Notes: a model not told the origin generated them from the sequence alone. A DNA stretch of 64,000 bases from Providencia manganoxydans (GCF_016618195.1 NZ_CP067099.1:3720001-3784000), one strand, 5' to 3'. Counted from the first letter of the stretch, positions 36,149-48,395 are shown. Numbers and translations: made by a program.

Positions 36149-37456
36149 ATGAGCATCGCCCTCTATACTTCTACACTAAAAAAATTAAATAGTAAGATTA
36201 TTCCTTTTGCCATTATTGGCTATTTTATTGCGAATCTTGATAAGACCAATATTTCTATCGCAGCATTACAGATGAATGCCGACCTAGGGTTAACTGCAAG
36301 TATGTATGGCCTTGGTGTAGGAATGTTTTATATCTCCTATATTATTTTTGAAATTCCGAGCAATATTATTATGACCCGTGTTGGCGCACGAGTCTGGATT
36401 GCTAGGATAATGATCACATGGGGATTAGTCAGTGCGGGAATGTCATTAGTTCAAACACCCACACAGCTTTATGTTATGAGGTTCCTGTTAGGTATGGCTG
36501 AAGCAGGGTTCACCCCAGGGATTATTTATTACATCTCATGTTGGTTCCCAAGAAGTAACCGTGCACGCGCAATGTCATTTTTCTATATGGGATCTGTCTT
36601 AGCATCGATTATTGGCTTACCAATGTCAGGATCAATTCTAAATATGCATGGTATTGCTGATATTGCTGGCTGGCGTTGGATGTTTGCTATTGAGGGACTA
36701 CCTGCCGTTATTCTAGGGATTATTATTTTATGGCGTTTACCATCTAGCCCAGAAAAAGCAACGTGGTTATCTGAACCAGAAAAGAAATGGCTTATTACTC
36801 AGCTAGAAGAAGATAATAAAGATGTTGTGGTAAATAAAAACCATTCATGGCTGAGTTCACTAAAAAATAGAGTGGTGCTATTGCTGAGTTTAGTTTGGTT
36901 CTTGCAAGCATTTGGTTCTATTGGTATTACACTATTCTTACCATTAATTCTGAAGAGCATTGTCAGTGAACAAAGTAATTTTGTCATAAGTCTCTTATCG
37001 GCTGTCCCATTTGTTTTTGCTTGTTTATTTATGTATCTCAATGGTCGTCATTCTGATATGACTAAAGAACGTTCGCTACACATGGGATTACCCTTGATTC
37101 TAGCAGGCATATCATTAGCAATTGCGATTTACAGTAATAACTTATTACTCTCATATATTTTGCTAGTCCTGACTGTTGGATTCAACTTTGCATTAACACC
37201 TATTTTCTGGGCTGTTACAACAGAAAAACTGGCAGGTGTCGCCGCGGCAGCTTCCATTGCTTTTATTAACACAATTGCGAATTTTGTGGGGTTAGGTTTA
37301 CCACCATTATTGGGCAAGATAAAAGACCTTACAGATAGCTACCATTATGGTTTATTAATTGTGGCAATTGCTCTGGTATTAGGTGGAATTGTTGGCATTG
37401 TGGTCGCTCGCCCAAACAAAAATACCGCTACTGAAGATCCAGCTCTCACCTCTTAA
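36149..37456 (+). CDS. MFS transporter of the anion:cation symporter group in the dgo operon
   Basis: A 435-aa, roughly 12-helix MFS permease in the position of dgoT. It does not read like E. coli DgoT, whose N-terminus contains ICYVDRANLAVA. Instead it has FIANLDKTNISIAALQMN and IIFEIPSNIIMTRVGARVWI, typical of the phthalate/hydroxyphenylacetate-type ACS subfamily. GAGG lies 9 nt upstream. It follows dgoD after 92 bp and precedes the dehydrogenase after 14 bp. Galactonate or a related keto-aldonate is the likely substrate by context. Specificity cannot be read from the sequence. Confidence 0.85.
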   Translation: MSIALYTSTLKKLNSKIIPFAIIGYFIANLDKTNISIAALQMNADLGLTASMYGLGVGMFYISYIIFEIPSNIIMTRVGARVWIARIMITWGLVSAGMSLVQTPTQLYVMRFLLGMAEAGFTPGIIYYISCWFPRSNRARAMSFFYMGSVLASIIGLPMSGSILNMHGIADIAGWRWMFAIEGLPAVILGIIILWRLPSSPEKATWLSEPEKKWLITQLEEDNKDVVVNKNHSWLSSLKNRVVLLLSLVWFLQAFGSIGITLFLPLILKSIVSEQSNFVISLLSAVPFVFACLFMYLNGRHSDMTKERSLHMGLPLILAGISLAIAIYSNNLLLSYILLVLTVGFNFALTPIFWAVTTEKLAGVAAAASIAFINTIANFVGLGLPPLLGKIKDLTDSYHYGLLIVAIALVLGGIVGIVVARPNKNTATEDPALTS

Positions 37457-37470
37457 TAGAAGAAAATGAT

Positions 37471-38421
37471 ATGACAAAATTAAAAGTACTTAAACAAGCC
37501 TATTTACCTAGCCAGCTCACTGAAAAACTTAAAGAGATCTATGATATTTATGAATATAACGAGCTCACTTCTGAGGCGTTTTCTACACTAGCAAAAGAAT
37601 TCAGTATTATGATTGCTAATGGTGAATCAACCGTGACTCGTGAGCTGATTAAAAGCCTACCGTCATTAGAACTTATCGCAGTTTTTGGTGTTGGCTATGA
37701 TGGTGTTGATATTCACGCAGCAGCTGAACATCATGTTGCAGTCAGCCATACACCAGGCGTATTAACCGATGATGTTGCCGATCTTGCTATGGGGCTTATG
37801 CTATCAACTTCACGGAAAATTGTTGCCGCACAGAAATTTATCGAAGCAGGCCATTGGCAAGCAGGTAATTTCCCATGGACACGAAAAGTTTCGGGGTCTC
37901 GAATCGGAATTGTTGGTATGGGCAGAATAGGTAGAGCCATTGCTCAACGCTGTGAAGGTTTTTCTATGCAAATTACTTATAGTGACCACAAAGTGATTCC
38001 CGATGTGAATTATCCTTGGGTCAAAGATATTGCTGATTTAGCCTCTCAAAGCGATTTTTTAATGGTCTGCACACCAGGAAACTCAGAAAACAAAGCGCTT
38101 ATTGACGAAAAAATTCTAAAAGCGCTCGGCTCTGATGGTATTTTAATCAACATATCACGGGGCAGCGTGATTGATGAATCTGCATTGGTCAATGCGTTAC
38201 AGCAAGGGATTATCGCTGGTGCTGGATTAGATGTGTTTAGTGATGAGCCTAATGTGCCAGAAAGTCTATTACACTGTGATAATGTTGTTGTTACACCTCA
38301 TATGGCAAGCGCAACTTGGTCTACCAGAATGGCTATGTCACGGCTGGTTTTAGATAATATAGCTAAATGGGTTGAAAGTAAGGCTCTCGTGACGCCTATA
38401 CCAGAAATGATGGCATCGTGA
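37471..38421 (+). CDS. D-isomer-specific 2-hydroxyacid dehydrogenase (GhrB/hydroxypyruvate reductase-like)
   Basis: A 316-aa NAD(P)-dependent reductase. The nucleotide-binding fold has GIVGMGRIGRAIAQR (about residues 147-161). The catalytic arginine lies in INISRGSVIDE, the glutamate in DVFSDEPNVP, and the histidine in VVVTPHMASATW. It is the last gene after dgoRKAD and the MFS gene, 14 bp from the latter. Enzymes of this group reduce glyoxylate, hydroxypyruvate or 2-keto-aldonates. The setting suggests reduction of a 2-keto-aldonate that feeds the galactonate path. E. coli dgo lacks this gene. Confidence 0.88.
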   Translation: MTKLKVLKQAYLPSQLTEKLKEIYDIYEYNELTSEAFSTLAKEFSIMIANGESTVTRELIKSLPSLELIAVFGVGYDGVDIHAAAEHHVAVSHTPGVLTDDVADLAMGLMLSTSRKIVAAQKFIEAGHWQAGNFPWTRKVSGSRIGIVGMGRIGRAIAQRCEGFSMQITYSDHKVIPDVNYPWVKDIADLASQSDFLMVCTPGNSENKALIDEKILKALGSDGILINISRGSVIDESALVNALQQGIIAGAGLDVFSDEPNVPESLLHCDNVVVTPHMASATWSTRMAMSRLVLDNIAKWVESKALVTPIPEMMAS

Positions 38422-38564
38422 TTTTATGCCTATCGAGAGGCTATTTTGCTTCAGCCGATAGTTTGTTGCTTTTTTAATTGTACAACCTGTGAAGGGTGAA
38501 TAATCCGAGGCAACATCACAAACAATCTCTTGGATATCAGGATCATCACTCTCTCTTTTGACAA

Positions 38565-38601
38565 AAGGCCTGACTTCGACTAAATGTCGAAATCAGGCCT
38601 T
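38565..38601 (-). terminator. Terminator downstream of efp
   Basis: A 16-bp stem with one mismatch (AAGGCCTGACTTCGAC / GTCGAAATCAGGCCTT) is followed on the minus strand by TTTTGTC. It lies 84 bp beyond efp, between two convergent genes. Confidence 0.65.
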
Positions 38602-38684
38602 CTCACAAGCCGCTTAACTAAAAATGTCCCACTTTATGGGGCCATTTAACGCATTACGGTTTTTTAATCTCAATCAAACAGGTA

Positions 38685-39251
38685 TTATTTCACACGTGAA
38701 ACGTATTCGCCTGAACGAGTATCAACTTTGATGACTTCACCAATCTGAACGAACAGAGGTACTTTAACCACTGCACCGGTGCTCAGAGTTGCTGGTTTAC
38801 CACCAGTACCCGCAGTATCACCTTTCAGACCAGGATCGGTATCAGTGATTTCCAACTCAACAAAGTTAGGCGGAGTCACTGCGATTGGGCGGCCATTCCA
38901 CAGAGTCAAAATACACTCAGCTTGGTCGATCAGCCACTTAGCGTTATCACCAACCGCTTTTTCGTCAGCTGCTAGCTGTTCGAAAGTTTCGTTGTTCATG
39001 AAATGCCAAAACTCACCGTCGTTATAAAGGTAAGTTAGGTTCATATCCATGACATCTGCACCTTCGACAGAATCAGTAGACTTAAATGTTTTTTCCAACA
39101 GTTTGTTAGAAATCAGTTTACGAATACGAACACGTGCAAACGCCTGACCTTTACCCGGTTTAACGAATTCACTATCAAGAATTGCACAAGGTTCGCCATC
39201 TAACATGATTTTAAGACCTGAGCGGAATTCATTGGTACTATAAGTAGCCAT
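38685..39251 (-). CDS. efp: Translation elongation factor P
   Basis: EF-P binds between the P and E sites and rescues ribosomes stalled at polyproline stretches. The 188-aa product has three beta-barrel domains. Lysine 34, the residue beta-lysylated by EpmA, lies in [29 protein letters not shown]-like sequence precedes the start. It is divergent from epmB with 44 bp between them, as in E. coli. Confidence 0.97.
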   Translation of the reverse strand: MATYSTNEFRSGLKIMLDGEPCAILDSEFVKPGKGQAFARVRIRKLISNKLLEKTFKSTDSVEGADVMDMNLTYLYNDGEFWHFMNNETFEQLAADEKAVGDNAKWLIDQAECILTLWNGRPIAVTPPNFVELEITDTDPGLKGDTAGTGGKPATLSTGAVVKVPLFVQIGEVIKVDTRSGEYVSRVK

Positions 39252-39295
39252 GGAGATCCTCTAAATTTATACACTAAAAATGGCATAGCCAAAAA

Positions 39296-40324
39296 ATGGT
39301 CGATATTGTAACTCAAAACACCCTGTCCAGAGAAGTCTGGATACAACAACTTGCTGAAGCAATCACTAATCCTAATGAATTGCTACAAATACTGGGGCTA
39401 GAAAACCATCAGGCATCGAAAGATGGTAATGATGCACGTAAATTATTTCCATTACGCGTACCAAGGCCATTTATTTCACGCATGAAAAAAGGCGATCCAC
39501 AAGACCCTCTGCTATTGCAAGTATTAACTGCAAGAGCAGAATTCGATACCCATCCGGGTTTTTCTACTGATCCATTAGAAGAACAAGATAATGAGATCCC
39601 CAGTTTACTACACAAATATCACAACCGCGCATTGATGTTAGTGAAAGGGGGCTGTGCGGTTAACTGTCGTTACTGCTTTCGCCGTCATTTCCCCTATGAA
39701 GACAACAAGGGAAACAAAAATAATTGGTTGATAGCGGTGGATTATATAAAAAACCACACTGAACTCAATGAAATCATCTTTTCAGGTGGTGATCCTCTGA
39801 TGGCGAAAGATCATGAACTCGATTGGCTAATTGGTCAATTAGAAGCGATCCCGCATATTAAACGTCTGAGGATCCACTCTCGCCTACCCGTTGTTATCCC
39901 TGAACGGATTACCGATGGCTTATGTCAAAGGCTAGCCGACTCACGATTACAATCTATTATGGTGACACATATTAACCACGCCAATGAAATAGATGATGAA
40001 CTACGTAGTGCAATGCAAAAATTGAAAAAGGCAGGCGTCACATTACTCAATCAAAGTGTACTGTTGCGTGGTATTAATGACAATGCCGACACATTGGCTA
40101 ATTTAAGCAACTCACTGTTTGATGCGGGGATCTTACCCTACTACTTACATGTGCTAGACAAAGTACAAGGGGCGGCCCATTTCTTAGTGAGTGACCAAGA
40201 AGCTCGCTTAGTGATTCAACAATTATTAGGGAAAATTTCAGGTTATCTCGTCCCTAAATTAGCCCGAGAAATTGGGGGAGAGCCGAGTAAAACGTTACTC
40301 GACCTAAATTTGAGGCAGTGCTGA
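39296..40324 (+). CDS. epmB: EF-P beta-lysylation protein EpmB (lysine 2,3-aminomutase)
   Basis: EpmB is a radical-SAM/PLP enzyme that converts (S)-alpha-lysine to (R)-beta-lysine for EF-P modification. The 342-aa product matches the E. coli length. The 4Fe-4S/SAM motif CAVNCRYCFRRH lies near residues 119-130, followed by IIFSGGDPLMAKD and the PLP-binding region. The C-terminus is KTLLDLNLRQC. No good ribosome site is visible before the ATG at 39296. With epmA and efp it completes the core pathway in this window. EpmC is not here. Confidence 0.96.
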   Translation: MVDIVTQNTLSREVWIQQLAEAITNPNELLQILGLENHQASKDGNDARKLFPLRVPRPFISRMKKGDPQDPLLLQVLTARAEFDTHPGFSTDPLEEQDNEIPSLLHKYHNRALMLVKGGCAVNCRYCFRRHFPYEDNKGNKNNWLIAVDYIKNHTELNEIIFSGGDPLMAKDHELDWLIGQLEAIPHIKRLRIHSRLPVVIPERITDGLCQRLADSRLQSIMVTHINHANEIDDELRSAMQKLKKAGVTLLNQSVLLRGINDNADTLANLSNSLFDAGILPYYLHVLDKVQGAAHFLVSDQEARLVIQQLLGKISGYLVPKLAREIGGEPSKTLLDLNLRQC

Positions 40325-40330
40325 AATGCA

Positions 40331-40362
40331 AACGCCCAGACTGAATAAAGCAGCTGGGCGTT
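40331..40362 (+). terminator. Hairpin between convergent epmB and the lipoprotein gene
   Basis: A 9-bp stem (AACGCCCAG / CTGGGCGTT) with a 14-nt loop. The flanking T-run is weak on both strands. It is probably a shared terminator. Confidence 0.6.
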
Positions 40363-40373
40363 AAATATTCATT

Positions 40374-40718
40374 TTAGGGGCACTTATAAACTTGGCCTAC
40401 AATCTTGCTATCCACAGGGATGAAGCTAGAGATAATGCTTTCACTTGGGCTAGATGCACCAAAAATAACGTTTCCGCCCATTTCACCCGCTTTGTTACGC
40501 AGGTCGTTCGCTGCGCCACGCATAGAGCTAGAATCGCTATTAACACCGCTCAACCAATTGCTTTGAGTTCCTGTGACTTGTCCCAGAAGTTGACAGTCAC
40601 TACCAGGTTGGTTTTCAACAAAACGAACTTGTGAGCCTGCGGCAGTTAAATTAGTTGTTGTCGAACAACCTGCTAAAAGTAGTAATGCAGCAGCACCAAG
40701 CAATACTTTAATTCGCAT
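40374..40718 (-). CDS. yjeI: YjeI-like lipoprotein (DUF4156)
   Basis: A 114-aa predicted lipoprotein. The start at 40718 has GAGGG 6 nt upstream. A signal peptide RIKVLLGAAALLLLAGC follows, with lipobox LAGC and the modified cysteine near residue 18. The mature part has VRFVENQPGSDCQLLGQVTG and GGNVIFGAS, typical of DUF4156. It lies between epmB and groEL as yjeI does in E. coli. Function unknown. It probably sits in the outer membrane because the residue after cysteine is serine. Confidence 0.9.
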   Translation of the reverse strand: MRIKVLLGAAALLLLAGCSTTTNLTAAGSQVRFVENQPGSDCQLLGQVTGTQSNWLSGVNSDSSSMRGAANDLRNKAGEMGGNVIFGASSPSESIISSFIPVDSKIVGQVYKCP

Positions 40719-40882
40719 GTTTTCCCTCATTTATCATTGTGTTTTTGCAGTTGGTTTGAGAACCATTCAATCCTTTCTTCTGTTATTAACGGTGTCATTG
40801 AATTGAACCATACCCGTCAGCAAACAGAGTCTACCATAGAATGCGTAAAATACCTTTGCTCGTTACTCATCAAACCAATTAT

Positions 40883-41022
40883 ATACTCTAAATAATTCGA
40901 GGTGCAGCTAGGTAACCAGTGAGTGAGCCGCCAGAAACCTAGAAAACGATATCATTGGGGCAAACAAAAATAATCACTTATACCTTAACAAAAAGCGCTA
41001 CAACTTGAAGTATCACGAGTAT
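40883..41022 (+). repeat. MITE-like repeat, copy E
   Basis: A 140-bp copy with left end ATACTCTAAATAATTCGAGG and right end CAACTTGAAGTATCACGAGTAT. The interior is more diverged than in copies A and B. It lies between the yjeI-like gene and groEL. The rest of that 520-bp gap shows only the groEL terminator. Confidence 0.8.
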
Positions 41023-41157
41023 AGCCTTACCCCAAATATAACCTGATGCGTACCTTTAGCGCAAAAATAAATGCACAAATATCTAATTAAAATCAGAGTT
41101 ATTATCGCAATACGACATTTTGAACATCGTAATAATTAACTTAGCATGTCTAGATAT

Positions 41158-41197
41158 AAAAAAGCCGGTACCGCTAGTAAAACTAGCAATACCGGCT
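41158..41197 (-). terminator. Terminator of groES-groEL
   Basis: On the minus strand a long stem (AGCCGGTA.. with ..TACCGGCT, inner GCTAGT / ACTAGC) ends in six T. It lies 44 bp after groEL. Confidence 0.85.
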
Positions 41198-41240
41198 GAC
41201 AGTACTTAGTGATTAAATGAACGTGATGTCGCCAAATGGC

Positions 41241-42896
<1,656 letters not shown>

Positions 42897-42935
42897 TTAA
42901 ATTCTTTTCGTTAGTTGAGAAGATCTAAGTGAAAA

Positions 42936-43289
<354 letters not shown>

Positions 43290-43312
43290 TTAAACCAGTA
43301 CCATGATTCAGG

Positions 43313-43341
43313 AGATTGGGGCTAGATAAAGCGACTTCAAG
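43313..43341 (-). promoter_or_regulatory. Sigma-32 heat-shock promoter of groES-groEL
   Basis: On the minus strand CTTGAA (43336-43341) and CCCCAATCT (43313-43321) are separated by 14 nt. This matches the RpoH consensus CTTGAA-N13-15-CCCCAT-N-T almost fully, 83 bp before groES. Confidence 0.85.
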
Positions 43342-43389
43342 GGGGGGAAGATAAAAATTTTTTAGTTTTTCACTTCCCCCGTAGAGGGA

Positions 43390-43905
43390 TTATGGCTTAG
43401 GACGGTTATCTTTTTCTGATTCGGTAGGATCATCTGACTTATCGAGGGTATAAGTTGGGTCATCCTGCTTACGTTGGAATTCCCCTTCAAATGTATCACC
43501 TTGTTGATATGGGTTATGACGCCCTGCACTGAAGCCATTTCCCATTGAAGAGAAACGAATATGCGGGATCAAGCGCATCACAAACAATTTTTGAACTGGA
43601 GGCAACAATAAAAGCAAGCCAATAAAGTCAGTGAAGAAGCCTGGAACAATCAGTAAGAAACCGGCTAATACTAAAGCTACACTTTTAATCATTTCAGCAG
43701 CTGGGCTTTCTCCCGCAGCTATTTTTTGTTGGATCTGCATGACATTTTTCATCCCCTGATTTTTAACTAGAGAGACGCCTAAGCAGGATGTCAGCACGAC
43801 CAGTATCAATGTTGCTAATACACCAATGGCAGAAGCAACACGAACGAATATAACGGACTCAATATAAATGAGAAGGCAAAGCAATATGAGAGGTAACCAG
43901 CGCAC
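43390..43905 (-). CDS. fxsA: FxsA family membrane protein
   Basis: FxsA is a cytoplasmic-membrane protein whose overexpression in E. coli relieves F exclusion of phage T7. The 171-aa product is slightly longer than the E. coli protein (158). It has the family start RWLPLILLCLLIYIESVIF, further hydrophobic segments near residues 28-45 and 75-100, and LLIVPGFFTDFIGLLLLLPP. The tail is hydrophilic and rich in charged residues. It lies between groES and aspA as in E. coli. Confidence 0.93.
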   Translation of the reverse strand: MRWLPLILLCLLIYIESVIFVRVASAIGVLATLILVVLTSCLGVSLVKNQGMKNVMQIQQKIAAGESPAAEMIKSVALVLAGFLLIVPGFFTDFIGLLLLLPPVQKLFVMRLIPHIRFSSMGNGFSAGRHNPYQQGDTFEGEFQRKQDDPTYTLDKSDDPTESEKDNRPKP

Positions 43906-44073
43906 AATGTTCTCCTTTGTTTCTATCTTCTTTTTCGCCCCTTAGAAAACCTTTGTGAACTGTATCAAGAGACAACTAACAAAATTAGCATTTCTAATTA
44001 GTATAGCCATAATGATTGGGGTCACTATAACGTTTTTCAACTCTCGGAGATTGCTAATTTTTTTAGTTTCATC

Positions 44074-44089
44074 TGTGAGATTGTTCACA
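44074..44089. promoter_or_regulatory. CRP site upstream of aspA
   Basis: TGTGAGATTGTTCACA is a perfect TGTGA-N6-TCACA dyad, 213 bp before aspA. E. coli aspA is CRP-activated. The remaining 400-bp fxsA-aspA gap shows no gene. Confidence 0.75.
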
Positions 44090-44302
44090 CATTTTGAAAT
44101 CTGTTTCATAAATCAAACTATATAGTGATCTAGGTTCAAGGTAATGATTTAAGAACAGCATATCATCTACCCATAAATCAGTAGATCATTATGCTGATAA
44201 TGAAGTAACAGGTGTTTTACACCTATAATATTTTGTTTCACGGTATATATATTTTAAAAGCGCATAATAGACAGTAACTGTAATCTAATTAAGAAGGTTC
44301 TC

Positions 44303-45727
44303 ATGTCAAACAATACTCGTATCGAAGAAGACCTGTTAGGTCAGAAAGAAGTCCCATCTGATGCCTATTACGGTGTTCATACTCTGCGTGCGATTGAAAA
44401 CTTTTATATTAGCGACCGCACCATTAATGACGTGCCAGAATTTATTCGGGGCATGGTAATGGTAAAAAAAGCGGCTGCAATGGCGAACAAAGAACTTCAC
44501 ACTATTCCACGCAATATTGCAGACACTATTATTAAAGCCTGTGATGTTGTACTGGAGTCAGGTAAATGCATGGATCAATTCCCTGTTGACGTATTCCAAG
44601 GTGGTGCAGGTACATCACTCAATATGAATACCAACGAGGTCCTTGCAAATATTGGTCTTGAACTGATGGGTCATAAAAAAGGGGAATATGAATTCCTCAA
44701 TCCAAATGACCACTTAAACAAAAGCCAATCAACCAACGATGCATACCCTACTGGTTTCCGTATTGCGGTATACAACTCCGTTGTTAAACTGATTGAATCA
44801 GTTGAATACCTCAAAAAAGGCTTTGAGAAAAAAGCAGAAGAATATAAAGACATCCTGAAAATGGGTCGTACCCAATTACAGGATGCAGTGCCAATGACGG
44901 TTGGTCAAGAGTTCCATGCATTTGCAACCCTCTTAAAAGAAGAAGAGAAAAACCTAAAACGCAGCATTGAGTTACTGCTGGAAGTTAACTTAGGTGCAAC
45001 GGCTATCGGTACTGGTTTGAACACTGCGCCGGGTTACCAAAAACTCGCTGTTGAGAAACTGGCTGAAGTAACAGGTTTGCCTTGTGTTCCAGCAGAAGAC
45101 TTAATCGAAGCAACTTCAGACTGTGGTGCTTACATCACTGTTCACGCAGGTTTAAAACGCCTTGCAGTTAAACTGTCTAAAATCTGTAATGACTTACGTT
45201 TACTGTCTTCCGGTCCTCGCGCGGGTCTGAAAGAAATCAATCTGCCTGAATTACAAGCAGGTTCTTCTATCATGCCAGCAAAAGTTAACCCAGTAATCCC
45301 AGAAGTGGTTAACCAAGCTTGTTTCAAAGTTATCGGTAACGATATCTGTGTTACAATGGCAGCTGAAGCGGGTCAGCTACAGTTAAACGTCATGGAACCC
45401 GCTATCGGTCAAGCCATGTTCGAATCTATTTCGCTGATGAGCAACGCGTGCCGCAACCTAGTTGAAAAATGCGTTAACGGTATTACAGTTAATAAAGAAA
45501 TCTGTGAAGCGTTCGTGTTTAATTCTATCGGTATCGTCACTTATCTGAACCCATTTATTGGCCACCATAATGGTGATATCGTGGGCAAAATCTGTGCAGA
45601 AACAGGTAAGAGCGTACGCGAAGTCGTACTGGAGCGCGGCTTACTGACCGAAGAGCAACTGGATGATATCTTCTCTGTAGAGAACCTAAAACACCCAGCT
45701 TATAAAGCGAAACGATTTGATGACTAA
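44303..45727 (+). CDS. aspA: Aspartate ammonia-lyase
   Basis: AspA converts L-aspartate to fumarate and ammonia, supplying fumarate for respiration through FrdABCD. The 474-aa product (E. coli 478) belongs to the fumarase/aspartase superfamily. It shows [20 protein letters not shown], the region [13 protein letters not shown], and the active-site loop signature [22 protein letters not shown] precedes the start. dcuA follows after a terminator, the known aspA-dcuA arrangement. Confidence 0.97.
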   Translation: MSNNTRIEEDLLGQKEVPSDAYYGVHTLRAIENFYISDRTINDVPEFIRGMVMVKKAAAMANKELHTIPRNIADTIIKACDVVLESGKCMDQFPVDVFQGGAGTSLNMNTNEVLANIGLELMGHKKGEYEFLNPNDHLNKSQSTNDAYPTGFRIAVYNSVVKLIESVEYLKKGFEKKAEEYKDILKMGRTQLQDAVPMTVGQEFHAFATLLKEEEKNLKRSIELLLEVNLGATAIGTGLNTAPGYQKLAVEKLAEVTGLPCVPAEDLIEATSDCGAYITVHAGLKRLAVKLSKICNDLRLLSSGPRAGLKEINLPELQAGSSIMPAKVNPVIPEVVNQACFKVIGNDICVTMAAEAGQLQLNVMEPAIGQAMFESISLMSNACRNLVEKCVNGITVNKEICEAFVFNSIGIVTYLNPFIGHHNGDIVGKICAETGKSVREVVLERGLLTEEQLDDIFSVENLKHPAYKAKRFDD

Positions 45728-45762
45728 TCATCTATGTTAAACATAAATAATTCTTAAAAATC

Positions 45763-45798
45763 AAGGCACGCCTCTCCTTTGGAAAGCGTGCCTTTTTT
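45763..45798 (+). terminator. Terminator between aspA and dcuA
   Basis: A stem (AAGGCACGC / GCGTGCCTT) is followed by a T-run, 36 bp after aspA. Some read-through into dcuA is known in E. coli. Confidence 0.85.
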
Positions 45799-45872
45799 AA
45801 TTCATGCACACACAAAAAATTAACATAACAGTTTCATATTTTTAATTTTAAATTTGTCGAGGAGTAAACACT

Positions 45873-47195
45873 ATGTTAGCCGTGGAATTTATAATTGTTC
45901 TACTGGCCATATTTTTGGGGGCCCGTCTAGGTGGGATAGGCATCGGCTTTGCCGGTGGCCTTGGTGTACTGGTACTCGCTGCAATTGGCGTGAAACCAGG
46001 AACCATTCCATTTGACGTTATCTCAATTATTATGGCGGTCATCGCCGCGATCTCTGCAATGCAAATCGCCGGTGGTCTCGATTACTTAGTTGCCCAAACA
46101 GAAAAACTACTACGTCGTAATCCAAAATATATCACCATTCTTGCCCCAATCGTGACCTATTTCCTGACCCTCTTTGCAGGTACAGGTAACATCTCTTTAG
46201 CGACATTGCCAGTTATTGCCGAAGTTGCCAAAGAGCAAGGTGTGAAACCATGCCGTCCTCTGTCTACTGCGGTTGTTTCAGCTCAAATTGGTATTACAGC
46301 ATCACCAATTTCTGCGGCAGTGGTATACATGGCATCGGTAATGGAAAACCCGGCAATGGTTGGTGCTGGTAATACGGTTAGCTACATTACGTTACTCGCT
46401 ATTTTGCTGCCAGCCACTTTCCTTGCCATTATTCTGATGTCATTCATCATTTCTTGGACATTTAACTCTAAACTGTCTGATGACCCTGTTTATCAAAAAC
46501 GTTTAGCTGAAGGTTTAGTTGAATTACGTGGTAGTCAAGTCAAAGATATCAAACCGGGCGCTAAATCATCGGTTCTGTTGTTCCTACTCGGTGTTATCTG
46601 TGTTGTTATCTACGCCATTGTCAATAGCCCGAGCTTAGGCTTAGTGCAAACACCATTAATGAATACCACTAACGCAATTTTGATCATCATGCTGAGTGTG
46701 GCAACATTAATTACCGTGTTCTGTCGTGTTAGCACTGACTCGATCCTCAATTCAAGTACTTTTAAAGCCGGTATGAGTGCATGTATTTGTATCCTTGGTG
46801 TTGCTTGGCTAGGTGATACATTTGTACAGCACAATATTGATTGGATTAAAGAAACTGCGGGTGATTTGATCCACGAACATTCATGGATGTTAGCGGTTAT
46901 TTTCTTCTTCTGTTCAGCGCTGCTTTATTCACAGGCTGCAACAGCAAAAGCATTAATGCCAATGGCATTAGCTTTACATGTTAGCCCACTAACTGCGATT
47001 GCATCGTTCTCTGCGGTATCGGGTTTATTTATTCTGCCAACTTATCCAACATTGGTTGCCGCAGTACAAATGGATGATACAGGGACAACACGTATCGGTC
47101 GCTTCGTGTTCAACCATCCATTCTTCATTCCAGGTACCATAGCGGTTATTTTATCCGTTACTTTCGGTTTCCTATTTGGTGGAATGATATTGTAG
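45873..47195 (+). CDS. dcuA: Anaerobic C4-dicarboxylate transporter DcuA
   Basis: DcuA exchanges fumarate, aspartate and succinate across the inner membrane, serving the aspartate-fumarate-succinate route. The 440-aa product aligns closely with E. coli DcuA (433). It starts with LAVEFIIVLLAIFLGARLGG, carries FAGTGNISLATLPVIAEVAKE and CRPLSTAVVSAQIGITASP, and ends in a hydrophobic helix. The insertion relative to E. coli falls near MENPAMVGAGNTVSY (about residues 150-165). Confidence 0.96.
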   Translation: MLAVEFIIVLLAIFLGARLGGIGIGFAGGLGVLVLAAIGVKPGTIPFDVISIIMAVIAAISAMQIAGGLDYLVAQTEKLLRRNPKYITILAPIVTYFLTLFAGTGNISLATLPVIAEVAKEQGVKPCRPLSTAVVSAQIGITASPISAAVVYMASVMENPAMVGAGNTVSYITLLAILLPATFLAIILMSFIISWTFNSKLSDDPVYQKRLAEGLVELRGSQVKDIKPGAKSSVLLFLLGVICVVIYAIVNSPSLGLVQTPLMNTTNAILIIMLSVATLITVFCRVSTDSILNSSTFKAGMSACICILGVAWLGDTFVQHNIDWIKETAGDLIHEHSWMLAVIFFFCSALLYSQAATAKALMPMALALHVSPLTAIASFSAVSGLFILPTYPTLVAAVQMDDTGTTRIGRFVFNHPFFIPGTIAVILSVTFGFLFGGMIL

Positions 47196-47216
47196 TAAGT
47201 GATTCTTTACTTGAAC

Positions 47217-47249
47217 AAAACCCGCAATAATGGCGGGTTTTGTTTTTTT
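47217..47249 (+). terminator. Terminator of dcuA
   Basis: A 9-bp stem (AAAACCCGC / GCGGGTTTT) is followed by GTTTTTTT, 22 bp after dcuA and at the end of the convergent kinase gene. Confidence 0.88.
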
Positions 47250-47255
47250 AATGCA

Positions 47256-48395
47256 TTACAATTGCTGTCCCAACTTTAGAACTTTTGCCACATTGTACGC
47301 TGTCTGCTGTAGATTCATTGCACCTTCAGTCAGAGCTTCTTCGAGTGGACATAAACGAGGTAAAATACTAAAAAAAGCATCAATGCCTTCTTGATGTAGT
47401 GCTTCAACGCCTTTACCTAATACCCCACTCAACGCTATCACTGGCACATTATGTTTCGCTGCCACCTTCGCAATACCGATCGGCGCTTTACCACCTGCGG
47501 TTTGCCCATCCATACTGCCCTCACCCACAATCACTAAGTCAGTATCAACAATCTCTTTTTCCAAATTGACGGCTTGGATGACAATTTCAATACCCGGTTT
47601 TAGCTGAGCGCCCATAAATGCAGCTGCCGCAACTGAGATCCCACCAGCCGCACCACCACCTGATAAATGACGATAATCTGTGCCTGTCATTTGCTCAATA
47701 ACATTCGCTAATTGATTCAAACCTTGTTCCAAAGTTATCACCATTTCAGCTGTAGTCCCTTTTTGAGGGCCAAAAATGGCAGCTGCACCACGTTCACCCA
47801 CTAGTGGGTTATCTACATCACAAGCGATATCAATCTGACAATGCTGTAAACGAGGATCTAAATTTGCTAGGTCGATCTTAGTAATGTGATTTAATACTTC
47901 GCCACCCAACCCTAGCACTTGTTGTTGAGCGTCATAGAAAATAGCCCCCAGAGCCTGTAGCATGCCAACGCCACCATCAATTGTCGCGCTACCACCAACA
48001 CCGAGAATGATCTGTTTAACACCTTTATCTAAGGCATCCTTGATCAACTGACCGGTACCGAAGCTATGCGTTAACATAGGATTGCGATCTTTAGGAGCAA
48101 CTAGCATCAAACCACTCGCTTCGGCCATCTCAATGACCGCTGTTTCCCCTTGATGCAACAATCCATAAGTTGCCATCACAGTTTGATTTAGCGGCCCACT
48201 GACCTCAACAGTGATACGTTCGCCGCCAATCGCTGCAATCAGGGCATCAACTGTACCTTCTCCCCCGTCAGCAATAGGTAAGCTAAGGTAGGTAGCATGT
48301 GGAAAGATGGCTTGAAACCCCTGCTTTACTGCATTTGCAGCAAGCTCTGCACTCATACTCTCTTTGAATGAATCAGGTGCTATGATAATTTTCAT
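47256..48395 (-). CDS. glxK: Glycerate 2-kinase (GarK/GlxK family)
   Basis: This enzyme phosphorylates D-glycerate to 2-phosphoglycerate. With the start at [13 protein letters not shown] the product is 379 aa, the family length. It has [52 protein letters not shown] and the C-terminal [18 protein letters not shown]. The symbol is chosen because ybbY lies divergent next to it, as glxK-ybbY are neighbours in the E. coli glyoxylate/allantoin cluster. No other allantoin or glyoxylate gene is present here. GarK is the alternative name. Confidence 0.88.
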   Translation of the reverse strand: MKIIIAPDSFKESMSAELAANAVKQGFQAIFPHATYLSLPIADGGEGTVDALIAAIGGERITVEVSGPLNQTVMATYGLLHQGETAVIEMAEASGLMLVAPKDRNPMLTHSFGTGQLIKDALDKGVKQIILGVGGSATIDGGVGMLQALGAIFYDAQQQVLGLGGEVLNHITKIDLANLDPRLQHCQIDIACDVDNPLVGERGAAAIFGPQKGTTAEMVITLEQGLNQLANVIEQMTGTDYRHLSGGGAAGGISVAAAAFMGAQLKPGIEIVIQAVNLEKEIVDTDLVIVGEGSMDGQTAGGKAPIGIAKVAAKHNVPVIALSGVLGKGVEALHQEGIDAFFSILPRLCPLEEALTEGAMNLQQTAYNVAKVLKLGQQL

